This document shows positions 40,006-48,476 of a DNA stretch of 64,000 nucleotides, one piece after another (the first letter of the stretch is position 1; each line of letters begins with the position of its first letter). The translations under genes were made by a program, and so were the position numbers. Under the pieces are notes generated by a model, which ran no database searches, was not told the origin of the DNA, and saw only the letters and a program-made list of their open reading frames with translations. Location: positions 1 to 64,000 of the forward strand of contig NZ_BACP01000062.1 of NCBI RefSeq assembly GCF_000260415.1, given 5' to 3'. This DNA comes from Liquorilactobacillus mali KCTC 3596 = DSM 20444 (GTDB lineage: Bacteria; Bacillota; Bacilli; Lactobacillales; Lactobacillaceae).

Positions 40006-40173
40006 ATGGAGATAAATAAAGCATACAATATACAACGGGCGAAAAACTACTTGCCTTTAATCTTACGATTGAATAAAATAGGTCAACGCAACAACGATAT
40101 AAGCGATTATATCAGAGCGTACTTGATTGACGACTTAGGCAGCACCAAGTATAAAAATATGTCAAAGTTTTAA
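40006..40173 (+). CDS. Small basic hypothetical protein
   Basis: 55 residues, MEINKAYNIQRAKNYLPLIL, then NNDISDYIRAYLIDDLGSTK, with a protein-like composition unlike the flanking noncoding DNA. The ribosome site is weak. A stem AATAGACTA/TAGTCTATT follows (40193-40229) and may end a short transcript. Confidence 0.5.
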   Translation: MEINKAYNIQRAKNYLPLILRLNKIGQRNNDISDYIRAYLIDDLGSTKYKNMSKF

Positions 40174-40274
40174 AGTTTTAAAGCAGTGTTCAAATAGACT
40201 AGCAACGTTTTAATGGTTAGTCTATTTTATAGAATGCTTTAAATAAGCATACCAATAATAAGGGGTGTATTAAA

Positions 40275-40412
40275 ATGACAACAATCAAAAATAGTAGTTC
40301 CGTAACTAAGGCAACCAAAGGCAATACAACTTACTACCTAAGTAATCGTGACGAACAACGTGGTATTGATATTCAATTGGATATGCAAGGCTATACAGTA
40401 ATCGCACTTTAA
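40275..40412 (+). CDS. Small hypothetical protein (45 aa)
   Basis: MTTIKNSSSVTKATKGNTTY, then YLSNRDEQRGIDIQLDMQGY, TVIAL. AAGGGGTG stands ahead of the ATG with the same spacing as the following genes. The stop TAA is the start of a copy of the dispersed site, giving TAA TAG TAG TAA in frame. Function unknown. Confidence 0.65.
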   Translation: MTTIKNSSSVTKATKGNTTYYLSNRDEQRGIDIQLDMQGYTVIAL

Positions 40413-40430
40413 TAGTAGTAATCTTGCAAT
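40411..40430 (+). promoter_or_regulatory. Dispersed 20-bp site
   Basis: AATAGTAGTAATCTTGCAAT, one change in the core. It overlaps the stop of the 45-aa gene and lies 21 bp before the next start. Confidence 0.65.
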
Positions 40431-40450
40431 ATATAAAGGTGGTTTTAATA

Positions 40451-40651
40451 ATGGGTAAAGTAGTCGCTGTAATTGGTTTAACTAATAATCATAGTATTAA
40501 TATACTTGATATTGATACAGACAACGAAAAAGTAATATATCGTATCAACAATGGTAAAACGCACGTTGTTAAATTGTATCTTACTAATAACCCGTATTTC
40601 ATGTGTGGGACAACTAGAATAAGGTTATGTACTGCTATGAAAGTTGGTTAA
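40451..40651 (+). CDS. Small hypothetical protein (66 aa)
   Basis: MGKVVAVIGLTNNHSINILD, beta-rich, ending GTTRIRLCTAMKVG. AAAGGTGG precedes ATG 40451. The fold looks like a small beta barrel; function unknown. Confidence 0.7.
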   Translation: MGKVVAVIGLTNNHSINILDIDTDNEKVIYRINNGKTHVVKLYLTNNPYFMCGTTRIRLCTAMKVG

Positions 40652-40653
40652 AA

Positions 40654-40696
40654 GCGTGGCATGGTTGCTATGTTAGTGTTCGATTCACTAACACGC
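40654..40696 (+). ncRNA. tRNA-like element A
   Basis: Closing stem GCGTG/CACGC, D-arm-like GGCATGGTTGC, T-arm TTAGTG-TTCGATT-CACTAA with the canonical 7-base T-loop. There is no anticodon arm and no CCA. Followed by TTGTTACATA and a ribosome site. Confidence 0.65.
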
Positions 40697-40736
40697 TATT
40701 GTTACATATATTATTCAAAAAATGGAGGTAGTTATC

Positions 40737-40910
40737 ATGTATCAAGTGTACGATAACTTTGGTGGTTATCCAGAGCAGTTAAGTAAGAACAGACTTATTG
40801 AGCTTGCTAAAAGTGTTTGCCCGTTTAGTTTGATTAGTTCGACTTTTGAAGCAATCAACGAATTGCAACAAGCAGGGTATTATGTATCAAGAATTGACTT
40901 ATTGTATTAG
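40737..40910 (+). CDS. Small hypothetical protein (57 aa)
   Basis: MYQVYDNFGGYPEQLSKNRL, then SLISSTFEAINELQQAGYYV. ATGGAGGT precedes ATG 40737. The tyrosine- and leucine-rich helix pattern is plausible for a small adaptor. Function unknown. Confidence 0.65.
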   Translation: MYQVYDNFGGYPEQLSKNRLIELAKSVCPFSLISSTFEAINELQQAGYYVSRIDLLY

Positions 40911-40944
40911 ACAAAAATCAAAAACAAAAAGGTGGAATTTTATT

Positions 40945-41310
40945 ATGAAAAAGACAAGTTTAGTAGCAACTGTAGCTGTAGCGTTAGGCGTGTTTGGTGG
41001 TCAACAATTTATCATTTCTAAGCAAGCGGGCGATATCAATTCAGCTAACCAAAGCGTTGCAACAATGAAACAGAAAAACTATGAATTTGCAACTGGTAAA
41101 CGTGCATTAAAACTCGAAAATGGTCAAACTATTAAGACAGATAAATTTGAAATTCAATACGTTGCTAACGGTAAAAAGTGGAGTGCCGTAATTGTGCCAA
41201 CAGATAAAAACTCACGTTTATTAGGTCAACAAGGCGAAGGGGCAAAGGGTCTTGAATTAGATAGTGTATCATACCTTGATACTGGTTTAACTACTATTGT
41301 TGATAAATAG
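40945..41310 (+). CDS. Small exported or membrane-anchored protein
   Basis: 121 residues from ATG 40945 with AAAGGTGG upstream. KKTSLVATVAVALGVFGGQQ is a signal or anchor segment with two Lys before the hydrophobic core. The rest is a soluble beta-rich domain (KTDKFEIQYVANGKKWSAVI). An early exported phage protein could alter the cell surface, for example to exclude other phages. This is inference. The stop TAG opens a dispersed-site copy (TAG TAG TAA). Confidence 0.7.
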   Translation: MKKTSLVATVAVALGVFGGQQFIISKQAGDINSANQSVATMKQKNYEFATGKRALKLENGQTIKTDKFEIQYVANGKKWSAVIVPTDKNSRLLGQQGEGAKGLELDSVSYLDTGLTTIVDK

Positions 41311-41326
41311 TAGTAATATTAACATT
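41306..41326 (+). promoter_or_regulatory. Dispersed 20-bp site at a gene end
   Basis: AATAGTAGTAATATTAACAT, overlapping the stop codon of the exported protein gene and producing TAG TAG TAA in frame. Confidence 0.8.
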
Positions 41327-41365
41327 TTTAATGTAGGGTAAAAAAGAATTTTTTGTCAATAAAAA

Positions 41366-41409
41366 ACATGGCATGGTTGCATTTTGGTGGATTCGATTTC
41401 CACCTATGT
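41366..41409 (+). ncRNA. tRNA-like element B
   Basis: Stem ACAT/ATGT, GGCATGGTTGC, T-arm GGTGGA-TTCGATT-TCCACC. Followed by TGTTGATACATAAA and the ribosome site of the 231-aa gene. Confidence 0.65.
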
Positions 41410-41446
41410 TGTTGATACATAAAAAAATAAAAAGGGGCGTATTAAT

Positions 41447-42142
41447 ATGACAAAGTACATAAATAAAAAAGGACAAGTTTTATCTATCGAGCCAGACGAC
41501 TGCTCAGAAAATCCCGTACGTGATTGGGATATGTTAGGTACTTACTATACTTTTGAAGGTAGGGCATACTCACCTAGCGAACACAATTACAGTGACGCTA
41601 TGGAATTTTTGGGCAGCATTATCGGTGACGAATTAGTTGAAAAATTACATGTAAGAAATAATAATACAGAAGATTTTTTGAATGACGTTTTTGAACGTGC
41701 GAATAAGTTAGGTTATATCATGTTTCCGATTAGTAAGTTCGAGCATAGCAATGTAGTTTATTCATTAGGTACGGCAAACGGGTGGGATTGTGGTACGGTT
41801 GGCGTAGCTTTTGTGGCAAAAGAAACAGTTTGTGCAGAATATGGCGTTAAAAAAGTCACTACTAAAGTCCGTAAATTAGTTAAACAACGTTTTGAGGGCG
41901 AACTGGAAACCTATACACAATGGTGTAATGGAGATGTTTATGGTTTTACAGTTACCGACAGTAAAGGCGAATTAGTCGATAGTTGCAGTGGGTTTTATGG
42001 TTTGTGTCAAGACACAGATTTGGACGAGGCAGTAAGATCGGGCTTACTGGAAACAGTTGCAGAATTAACCAATTGTGGTAAACCGAGTGACTGGAAAGAG
42101 GCAATAGTTGACCGTGTAATTTATAAAGAGAAAATTGCATAA
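41447..42142 (+). CDS. Hypothetical early protein (231 aa)
   Basis: MTKYINKKGQVLSIEPDDCS, acidic, with several Cys and a globular composition. VYSLGTANGWDCGTVGVAFV and DVYGFTVTDSKGELVDSCSG suggest an alpha/beta enzyme-like or binding fold. AAGGGGCG precedes the start. It is one of the larger proteins in this array. I do not recognise it. Confidence 0.75.
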   Translation: MTKYINKKGQVLSIEPDDCSENPVRDWDMLGTYYTFEGRAYSPSEHNYSDAMEFLGSIIGDELVEKLHVRNNNTEDFLNDVFERANKLGYIMFPISKFEHSNVVYSLGTANGWDCGTVGVAFVAKETVCAEYGVKKVTTKVRKLVKQRFEGELETYTQWCNGDVYGFTVTDSKGELVDSCSGFYGLCQDTDLDEAVRSGLLETVAELTNCGKPSDWKEAIVDRVIYKEKIA

Positions 42143-42188
42143 TGTAGGCAGAAAAAAGAATTTTTTATAAAACAGAGGAGATAATATC

Positions 42189-42410
42189 ATGTTATTAAAA
42201 TTTAATTTTGGGGATTATGATTTAATTCAGGTATCAGAAAACGAGTTCAAAAAAGTGTTCCATCAGAATTGCCAAGGCAAGACTAAAAAATATTATTTTG
42301 ATGACTCAGATATTGAGACAATCAAATATCTTGATGAACAAATCAATGGAGACAATCCTGAAACAGCAGAAAGTGCGCTGTTCTATTTAGAAGATGTTTT
42401 TCTACATTAA
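42189..42410 (+). CDS. Hypothetical protein, paralogue of the 49509 gene
   Basis: 73 residues. FGDYDLIQVSENEFKKVFH matches FGDYDLIQVNDNEFKKVFH of the gene at 49509-49730, and both end in an acidic helix and ENN/EDVFL. The two copies show duplication inside the region. Acidic; function unknown. Confidence 0.75.
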   Translation: MLLKFNFGDYDLIQVSENEFKKVFHQNCQGKTKKYYFDDSDIETIKYLDEQINGDNPETAESALFYLEDVFLH

Positions 42411-42449
42411 ATTGAGTTAGCGAGAAAAAGAATTTTTAGTCAAAAATAA

Positions 42450-42492
42450 ACACGATATGGTTATTTAATGTAAGTTCGATTCTTACACGTGT
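42450..42492 (+). ncRNA. tRNA-like element C
   Basis: Stem ACACG/CGTGT, ATATGGTTAT, T-arm TGTAAG-TTCGATT-CTTACA, then TGTTGATACATAAAATAAA. Confidence 0.65.
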
Positions 42493-42530
42493 TGTTGATA
42501 CATAAAATAAATTTTAGGGGTTGTATTATT

Positions 42531-43076
42531 ATGGAAAAAAGCAAAGATATATTGGAGAGAATTGCGGACAAGTCGTGGGGTCACGGTTTATGTTTTGAAT
42601 TAGGCGGAAAATTTAATACAGAACGTGAGTTAGAAAAAATTCTTGATTCATACGGAATTGATAAGGATAACGCAGAAACATTAATGAACGAGGGTATCGG
42701 TTATGCCTATATTTACAGTGAAGAAATTGAGGGCGTACAAGTTGAAAATGAAAATGAATTGTGGGTAGTCAACAATGAGTTATCTACTTTTGACGGATTG
42801 TGCGATAAGTTATACAAGGACAAAAAAGGGAATTATATATTAGGTTTTGCATATGATACTTTTGATATACGTTTTGCGATTGATATTTTAACCGCAACAA
42901 TTGGCGTAATCAATTTTGATAATGAGGGCAATGCAACATATGAATGGAAATACACTATGCAAAATGAAGATATAGAAATGCTGCAAAGAATTATTGAAGA
43001 GAATGATATGAGCCTTGATGATAGTATTAATATTACAAGAAATAATTTAAGTAAGTTACCATATCCAGTAGCGTAA
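42531..43076 (+). CDS. Hypothetical acidic early protein (181 aa)
   Basis: MEKSKDILERIADKSWGHGL, rich in Asp/Glu. GFAYDTFDIRFAIDILTATI is a hydrophobic core segment. AGGGG precedes the ATG. Near the C-terminus DDSINITRNN is encoded by a degenerate copy of the dispersed site. No domain recognised. Confidence 0.7.
   Translation: MEKSKDILERIADKSWGHGLCFELGGKFNTERELEKILDSYGIDKDNAETLMNEGIGYAYIYSEEIEGVQVENENELWVVNNELSTFDGLCDKLYKDKKGNYILGFAYDTFDIRFAIDILTATIGVINFDNEGNATYEWKYTMQNEDIEMLQRIIEENDMSLDDSINITRNNLSKLPYPVA
43020..43039 (+). promoter_or_regulatory. Degenerate dispersed site inside a gene
   Basis: GATAGTATTAATATTACAAG, encoding DSINI in the same reading phase as the other in-gene copies. Confidence 0.4.
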
Positions 43077-43093
43077 AAAAGAAATTTTGGTTA

Positions 43094-43149
43094 GCATAAT
43101 ATGGTTGTGGCAAAAAATTTTTGCTAGTGAGTTCGATTCTCACTTGTGT
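43094..43149 (+). ncRNA. tRNA-like element D
   Basis: Stem GCATA/TGTGT (with G-U pairs), ATATGGTTGT, an inserted GCAAAAA/TTTTTGC hairpin where an anticodon arm would be, then T-arm GTGAG-TTCGATT-CTCAC and TGTTGATTCA. Confidence 0.65.
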
Positions 43150-43186
43150 TGTTGATTCAAAAATAAAACAAGGGTAGGTACATATT

Positions 43187-43618
43187 ATGAACGTAGAAAA
43201 GTTAATCGAAACGCTTAACAATCAAACAGTTACACTTGTTTCCAATATGGAATTTGAAAATAAACTTGTTGAGGTAACAACGTTGGAAAAAAGATTAGCA
43301 ACAACTTGTGAAGAGGGTTGTTTAATCAGTGGCAAGGAATTAAATAGTCGTCCAATGGATTCAATGATGGAAACATTTTTGGCTGATAATGGTATGGCTA
43401 TCTTTGATAACGATGCTGTGTATTGTGAGTCAATCGAAGAAATTTATGAGGTAGGTAAGAATTTAAAGGATTGTATTAGCGAATTAAGTCGAGGGTATAT
43501 TTCACAATTAGGTTGTCAATTGACTGGATTAGAAGAAGAGGAATATTGGGAAACACTTTTTGGTAGCTATCCTAATGCAAGAATTAATGAAGATTATGAA
43601 GTAGTTATCAACGATTAG
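43187..43618 (+). CDS. Hypothetical acidic early protein (143 aa)
   Basis: MNVEKLIETLNNQTVTLVSN, with Cys residues (CEEGCLISG, AVYCESIEEI) and a helical C-terminus ending YEVVIND. AGGGTAGG precedes the start. No recognised domain. Confidence 0.7.
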   Translation: MNVEKLIETLNNQTVTLVSNMEFENKLVEVTTLEKRLATTCEEGCLISGKELNSRPMDSMMETFLADNGMAIFDNDAVYCESIEEIYEVGKNLKDCISELSRGYISQLGCQLTGLEEEEYWETLFGSYPNARINEDYEVVIND

Positions 43619-43653
43619 TGTAATAAGAAAAGAATTTTTAGGAGGAATTAATT

Positions 43654-44121
43654 ATGACAATGACTTACGAACAATTAGCAGAAAAATTAAAGGTGGCAAA
43701 AGATTTTAGAGAGAGTTTTGTCGAATGGACGAAAGATTTCTATGAAGCAGAATACTATTACAATCATTGCACTAAGTATGCAAAGAAAAATAATATTGCT
43801 ATTGAGGAAGATGCTGTTAAACAACATATGTTTGACAAATTGTATGAAATTGCAGATAGCAGAGGTAATGAATATGAAAGATGTTTAATTGCGGATATGG
43901 CGTGGGACTTATGTGGGGATAATCAACCTATCAACTATGGTATTGGTACTGTTGAAGATATTTTTGATAATATTGAAATATTTTTGGAAGCCAATAAGAA
44001 AGTTGCTGAAATTGCTAGAAAAGAGACAAATGTTGATGAAGATACATTTAGTGATGAGAGTAATGATTATCTAACTGATAATTGGAGTGAAATGTACGAT
44101 ATGTTAAAAAATAATAAGTAA
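43654..44121 (+). CDS. Hypothetical acidic early protein (155 aa)
   Basis: MTMTYEQLAEKLKVAKDFRE, largely helical, with many Asp/Glu and aromatic residues (YEAEYYYNHCTKYAKKNNIA). A perfect AGGAGGAATTAATT leads into the ATG. No recognised domain. Confidence 0.7.
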   Translation: MTMTYEQLAEKLKVAKDFRESFVEWTKDFYEAEYYYNHCTKYAKKNNIAIEEDAVKQHMFDKLYEIADSRGNEYERCLIADMAWDLCGDNQPINYGIGTVEDIFDNIEIFLEANKKVAEIARKETNVDEDTFSDESNDYLTDNWSEMYDMLKNNK

Positions 44122-44153
44122 AATAAAAAAGAATTTTTAGGAGGAAAAATTAT

Positions 44154-44477
44154 ATGAGTAGAGAAACAACTAAGCTAGAAAGAATTTTAAATTTCATTGA
44201 GGGAAATGGAGAAATAATAACTGGTGTTAAATGCACTAGTTTAAACAAGAATGGTTTTAATGATATGGAAGGTATTCAATGGATAGTCGGTATCAAAATT
44301 CTTACAATCAAAGAATATAGAAATGTTCAATTTAGTTGGTTCACTAATTCAACATATATTGACGACTACTATTTAGATAACAACGACAACCCTACTAACA
44401 AAGAGTTCAAAGATTCTGTTATGAAAAATATAGAAGAGCTTTTGATCAATACGTTAGCAATGAAAAAATGTAGTTAG
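44154..44477 (+). CDS. Hypothetical early protein (107 aa)
   Basis: MSRETTKLERILNFIEGNGE, alpha/beta, with SWFTNSTYIDDYYLDNNDNP as an acidic loop. AGGAGG precedes the start. Unknown. Confidence 0.65.
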   Translation: MSRETTKLERILNFIEGNGEIITGVKCTSLNKNGFNDMEGIQWIVGIKILTIKEYRNVQFSWFTNSTYIDDYYLDNNDNPTNKEFKDSVMKNIEELLINTLAMKKCS

Positions 44478-44505
44478 CTAAAAAAGAATTTTTACATGAT
44501 TAAAA

Positions 44506-44548
44506 GCGTGGCATGGTTGCTATGTTGGTGTCCGATTCACTAACACGC
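44506..44548 (+). ncRNA. tRNA-like element E
   Basis: Nearly identical to element A: GCGTG/CACGC stem, GGCATGGTTGC, T-arm TTGGTG-TCCGATT-CACTAA (T-loop TCCGATT). Upstream of the 176-aa gene. Confidence 0.65.
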
Positions 44549-44586
44549 TATTGTTACATAAAATAAAATAAGGGTGGTACATAATT

Positions 44587-45117
44587 ATGAGTTATGAAAC
44601 AGTAAAAAGTTTTTCAGCAAAAGAAAAAGAATTAATAATTAGAGGTACTTATTCATCAAGTAACGTGACTGACGCATATGGACGGAGAGTAACTGACAAA
44701 TTTGAGAAAAAATATAAGGATTTACAAGATTTCAAAGATAGTTTGCTAGGTTTTGTTGATGGATATTTTGATGGCACACTTAGATTTTCCAATTCATCTA
44801 CTTTTGTTAAACGTGTTCGTATGTTACAACAAGAAAATCTGATTGAAAGTCGCAAAGATAAATATGGACTTGTATGGCATTATGTAGTTCGTAATGAAAA
44901 AGCGTATAACATTATGGTGGGTAAAGAAAAAATCAAAGTACCTACTTATTCAATCGTAGGTAATCAGAATGTTGTGTTAAGAAAAGTGAAATCTAAAATC
45001 AGATTAGAGTCCATGAGAAAACCGACCGTGTTTTATGAAAAAGCAGAAGTAGAAAGAATTTTTGACCTTGTCGAAGATTGGGTCGGTAGTTACGGACTAA
45101 GAATAATTGAAAACTAA
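44587..45117 (+). CDS. Hypothetical basic early protein (176 aa)
   Basis: MSYETVKSFSAKEKELIIRG, basic unlike most neighbours. FVKRVRMLQQENLIESRKDK has a winged-helix look, and KVPTYSIVGNQNVVLRKVKS follows. It may bind nucleic acid. AGGGTGG precedes the ATG. Not recognised. Confidence 0.65.
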   Translation: MSYETVKSFSAKEKELIIRGTYSSSNVTDAYGRRVTDKFEKKYKDLQDFKDSLLGFVDGYFDGTLRFSNSSTFVKRVRMLQQENLIESRKDKYGLVWHYVVRNEKAYNIMVGKEKIKVPTYSIVGNQNVVLRKVKSKIRLESMRKPTVFYEKAEVERIFDLVEDWVGSYGLRIIEN

Positions 45118-45149
45118 AAAGAATTTTTGGTCAAAAATAAATATTGATT

Positions 45150-45170
45150 AATAGTAGTAATATCAACATT
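45150..45170 (+). promoter_or_regulatory. Dispersed 20-bp site, intergenic
   Basis: AATAGTAGTAATATCAACATT, two changes, between the 176-aa gene and tRNA-like element F. Confidence 0.75.
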
Positions 45171-45207
45171 ATATGTTAGCAAGAAAAAGAATTTTTAGTC
45201 AATTGGC

Positions 45208-45251
45208 AACGTGGCATGGTGCAAAATATGAGTTCGATTCTCATACACGTT
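45208..45251 (+). ncRNA. tRNA-like element F
   Basis: Stem AACGTG/CACGTT, GGCATGGTGC, T-arm TATGAG-TTCGATT-CTCATA, followed by CTTGTTACAT. Confidence 0.65.
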
Positions 45252-45302
45252 CTTGTTACATGGACAATGTAAACAAAAAATAAATTTTTGGAGGAATTAA
45301 TT

Positions 45303-45722
45303 ATGCCAACAACAAAATCAATTGCAATTAGGAAAGATGTTTATAATTCATTAATGATTTTAGTAGGAAAGATGAGAAAGCTGAATAATTCAGCAGTAGA
45401 ATTTGAAGACAAAGAGGGGCAAGTAATTACGGAGAACATTGAGATTCCAGAAGTTGACGCAAGTTTGCGACTTGTATTAATACCAGAGAATTGTTCGATT
45501 AGATATGATACCTCAATGGGAGATTCAATTGAAGAGAATTTACCACTTTCAGATAAAAAGTTGTCTGAGGTTGGTTTGTCTATTGCAGTTGTTGCAGAAG
45601 TTGACGGTTGTGATGATGAAGAGGTGGACATTGATACGACAAAATCAATTGGACAACAAGCAGACCAAATTATGAGATATTACGGACAACGTAAACGTGA
45701 AGGGTTTTTCAAAATGGTTTAG
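45303..45722 (+). CDS. Hypothetical acidic early protein (139 aa)
   Basis: MPTTKSIAIRKDVYNSLMIL resembles the start of a ribbon-helix-helix protein (SIAIRKDVY). The rest is acidic (EVDGCDDEEVDIDTTKSIGQ). GGAGGAATTAATT precedes ATG 45303. Function unknown. Confidence 0.65.
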   Translation: MPTTKSIAIRKDVYNSLMILVGKMRKLNNSAVEFEDKEGQVITENIEIPEVDASLRLVLIPENCSIRYDTSMGDSIEENLPLSDKKLSEVGLSIAVVAEVDGCDDEEVDIDTTKSIGQQADQIMRYYGQRKREGFFKMV

Positions 45723-45784
45723 TCAATTTTTGAAGGATTTTTTCATTCAAAGTACATAAAAAAAATAAATGGAGGTTGCATATT

Positions 45785-46300
45785 ATGACGTGGGAAGAAG
45801 AAATTTACAAGGCAAGCGAGGGTAAAGTTACACCTGAAAATTACAATGATTTTAATGTAGCATTCTACCAAGCCTTTATAGACCAAGTCGCAAGTGAATA
45901 TCCTAGTGAGGGTAATGTTGGCGATTCAGAGACGGGCGTAGTTAAAGTGTGGGGCATGGAATTACATGTAGAATTTAACTTTGAGTATGTTGATGAAAAT
46001 GAAGGCATTGAAACACAACCTACCGATATTGCTTTAGTAGAGGAGGAAGTAACAAAAGTAAAATATCTAGGTATAAAAGAAGACTTAGAACACGGTTGTT
46101 ATATGGTACGTTTCAAAAAGGAGGATCAAGTCAAAGAAGTATTTTTCCAAGATAATGAAGATTTGGTTCAATCAGTTTACGGTGAAGATTGGATAAACCA
46201 CTTAGAAGATAGTGATGACGATTTGTTAGATATGGCAGATAAGCATTTTGAATTAGAAAAGAATTTTTGGTTTGACTGTGTAGCAGAAGTCGTAAAATAA
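45785..46300 (+). CDS. Hypothetical very acidic early protein (171 aa)
   Basis: MTWEEEIYKASEGKVTPENY, strongly negative throughout (HLEDSDDDLLDMADKHFELE). ATGGAGGTTGC precedes ATG 45785. Such charge would suit a DNA mimic or inhibitor, but no family is recognised. Confidence 0.65.
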   Translation: MTWEEEIYKASEGKVTPENYNDFNVAFYQAFIDQVASEYPSEGNVGDSETGVVKVWGMELHVEFNFEYVDENEGIETQPTDIALVEEEVTKVKYLGIKEDLEHGCYMVRFKKEDQVKEVFFQDNEDLVQSVYGEDWINHLEDSDDDLLDMADKHFELEKNFWFDCVAEVVK

Positions 46301-46336
46301 AGAATTTTTAGTCAAAAATAAATGGAGGTAAATATC

Positions 46337-46657
46337 ATGAGAATATTTGAGAATTTTAAGGAGTTAGAAGAAAGTAACAAGAGTTTGGCACAAGAATTAC
46401 TGGAAAATTTTGGAGAAGGAGATTGGCAACAAGATCAATTGTATGTTCACGATAGTCTTTCTGAATTTGCTGAATATGAACTGACTGACGGTTGGTATGA
46501 AAATAATAATCTAGATAGAGATTACAATGGAGCGCCCGATTTGATGGATTATATTGATACAAAATCATTGGGTAGAGATTTAAGTGAACGTTGGGATATT
46601 AGCAGCCACTTTCTATCTGAAAATGGTTCGGTCGTTGAAACTGGTTTTGGTTGGTAG
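46337..46657 (+). CDS. Acidic protein with ArdA-like stretch (106 aa)
   Basis: MRIFENFKELEESNKSLAQE, highly acidic. DLMDYIDTKSLGRDLSERWD recalls the conserved segment of ArdA antirestriction proteins (IDYExxGRDL), which mimic DNA and block type I restriction. The protein is shorter than ArdA (about 165 residues), so this is a tentative resemblance only. ATGGAGGT precedes the start. Confidence 0.6.
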   Translation: MRIFENFKELEESNKSLAQELLENFGEGDWQQDQLYVHDSLSEFAEYELTDGWYENNNLDRDYNGAPDLMDYIDTKSLGRDLSERWDISSHFLSENGSVVETGFGW

Positions 46658-46702
46658 AAAAGAATTTTTAGTCAAAAAATAAAATAAAAGGTGGAATTAA
46701 TT

Positions 46703-47080
46703 ATGACAAAAGCAGTAATGGGATATGAAAAGGAAAATGGTTTAGTTGTTGCAAAATTTAAAAAGTCGTTCTTTATGAAAATTGAAGGTGTAGTAAAAGA
46801 AAGTATCACAGTACACGATACAAAGATTGAAATTATAGATATTACAGAACAGAAAATTTCTGATAGAAGATATGAAGAGGCATTGGACGATTACGGCTTG
46901 TATTGTTGTTATAACGATCCAAAAGAAGTTATGGAAACAGCAATATCTGGCGAAGATTCCCCCGAAGATTCACCGTATATTTGGTGTAGTGCTTTAATCA
47001 AAAGAAATGATGAATATTCAATCGTAACTTTTGACTTTTTTGACGGAGCAGGATTAACAGTTTTTACGAGTCAAGATTAA
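46703..47080 (+). CDS. Hypothetical acidic early protein (125 aa)
   Basis: MTKAVMGYEKENGLVVAKFK, a beta-rich first half, then YDDPK-type loops and a final FDFFDGAGLTVFTSQD. AAAGGTGG precedes ATG 46703. Unknown. Confidence 0.65.
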   Translation: MTKAVMGYEKENGLVVAKFKKSFFMKIEGVVKESITVHDTKIEIIDITEQKISDRRYEEALDDYGLYCCYNDPKEVMETAISGEDSPEDSPYIWCSALIKRNDEYSIVTFDFFDGAGLTVFTSQD

Positions 47081-47098
47081 CAGTATAAAGAATTTTTA

Positions 47099-47157
47099 GC
47101 ATAACCATGGTTGGTGCAAAAAGAAATTTTTGTTAGTGGTTCGATTCCGCTATATGT
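47099..47157 (+). ncRNA. tRNA-like element G
   Basis: Stem GCATA/TATGT, CCATGGTTGG, inserted GCAAAAAG...TTTTTG hairpin, T-arm TAGTGG-TTCGATT-CCGCTA, then TTTATTACATAAA. Confidence 0.6.
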
Positions 47158-47189
47158 TTTTATTACATAAAAATTAGGAGGTACATATT

Positions 47190-47564
47190 ATGAAAAAAGA
47201 AAAATTACTTGAATCAGTAAAATTGATTAAAAAATTAACAAATATTATTCAAGACACAAACTCCGAACAATACTCTATTAATTTAGTTAAGAAAACTAGA
47301 CAAGAATTGTCGCATAGACTTGACCGTCTAGCAATAAAAGAATTAATGAAAGAGGCTGACGTTGATAAGAAACTATACAATTCAAGAAAATTTTACGACT
47401 ATCTTTTCCATGAATTAGAGGAAGCAAATTATCATTATCCCGCAGAAGCATTATTGAATTTGGATAAGGATGTTGTGGATGGTTATGAAATAAATGCAAA
47501 TTGCAAAGACTACATTTATTTTGTAAAGACAATTGCAAAAATAGTTTTAATAGGAGGGGAATAA
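47190..47564 (+). CDS. Hypothetical helical early protein (124 aa)
   Basis: MKKEKLLESVKLIKKLTNII, basic helical N-terminus, then LAIKELMKEADVDKKLYNSR and a hydrophobic end. TAGGAGGT precedes the start. It is separated from the next gene by three bases, so the two are coupled. Confidence 0.65.
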   Translation: MKKEKLLESVKLIKKLTNIIQDTNSEQYSINLVKKTRQELSHRLDRLAIKELMKEADVDKKLYNSRKFYDYLFHELEEANYHYPAEALLNLDKDVVDGYEINANCKDYIYFVKTIAKIVLIGGE

Positions 47565-47567
47565 TAT

Positions 47568-47957
47568 ATGTATTTGTTAGTTGAAAAAACAATTCATGGT
47601 GTAAACGGAAGTTATGCTGAGCTTGACAGTGTTGGTTGTTGGTACGTTCAAAAAGAAAAAATACCTAACGGTACTGACGGACAGACAATGTACAAAATTG
47701 ATCTTAGCAGACACAATTTAAAAGACTTGTCTGATGATACTCCAGTATATTCAGGTGTAAACGATTATGAAGAATTTACGGGAACACCAGAATATGAGGA
47801 TAAACAATCACTAATGGAAAAGGTAAAAGAATTTTTGGTGAGAAATAATCTTGAAGTCAATGAATATAACGTATACCTCTTTGCTGAATTAGCATTGGTG
47901 GTATGCAATGTACAGGACATTGAGAAATTTATAGACAACGGATTGAAATTACAGTAA
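47568..47957 (+). CDS. Hypothetical early protein (129 aa)
   Basis: MYLLVEKTIHGVNGSYAELD, alpha/beta, acidic middle (DLSDDTPVYSGVNDYEEFTG), helical end. GGAGGGGAA lies in the 3' end of the previous gene. Unknown. Confidence 0.65.
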   Translation: MYLLVEKTIHGVNGSYAELDSVGCWYVQKEKIPNGTDGQTMYKIDLSRHNLKDLSDDTPVYSGVNDYEEFTGTPEYEDKQSLMEKVKEFLVRNNLEVNEYNVYLFAELALVVCNVQDIEKFIDNGLKLQ

Positions 47958-47976
47958 AAATTAGGAGGAATTAATT

Positions 47977-48420
47977 ATGGGAAGTTTTAGTTGGAACAAG
48001 GCAGATAGTCTTACACGTATCAAGAATGTATATTATGGTGCGCCCTTTAAGTTATTAATACCAAAGGAATTTGGTGGTGGTTTTATCAGAGACCACTACC
48101 AAGATTATGGTATTATCACAGACCATAAAACTGGTTTAGATTATGATATGTATGAATTACTTGCCTTTTGGAATAAAGACCAATTATCAATGGGTGGTGA
48201 ATTAAGGTTTAATGGAGATTTTCCTAAACTAAAATCTGTAGATGAATACACAGACAGAAACAGAGGTTTAGGTATTGATATTGGTTGTTATGACAATCAG
48301 ATCGACAAACTCAAATATCCATTAAAATTAGTGAGTGTCGGCTTTAAAGGTTCTTACGAAGATTTGGATAAACCTAGCTACGGAGATCCCAAACAAGGAT
48401 TTTATCCTGTTGAAAGATAG
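47977..48420 (+). CDS. Hypothetical early protein (147 aa)
   Basis: MGSFSWNKADSLTRIKNVYY, then PFKLLIPKEFGGGFIRDHYQ, Gly- and Tyr-rich with a compact beta look. Proteins beginning MGSFSW occur in phages of Gram-positive hosts, function unknown. TAGGAGG precedes the start. Confidence 0.7.
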   Translation: MGSFSWNKADSLTRIKNVYYGAPFKLLIPKEFGGGFIRDHYQDYGIITDHKTGLDYDMYELLAFWNKDQLSMGGELRFNGDFPKLKSVDEYTDRNRGLGIDIGCYDNQIDKLKYPLKLVSVGFKGSYEDLDKPSYGDPKQGFYPVER

Positions 48421-48476
48421 TATCTGTTTAATGAAAAAGAATTTTTAGTTAAGTTATAGATAGGGTGGTAATTTTT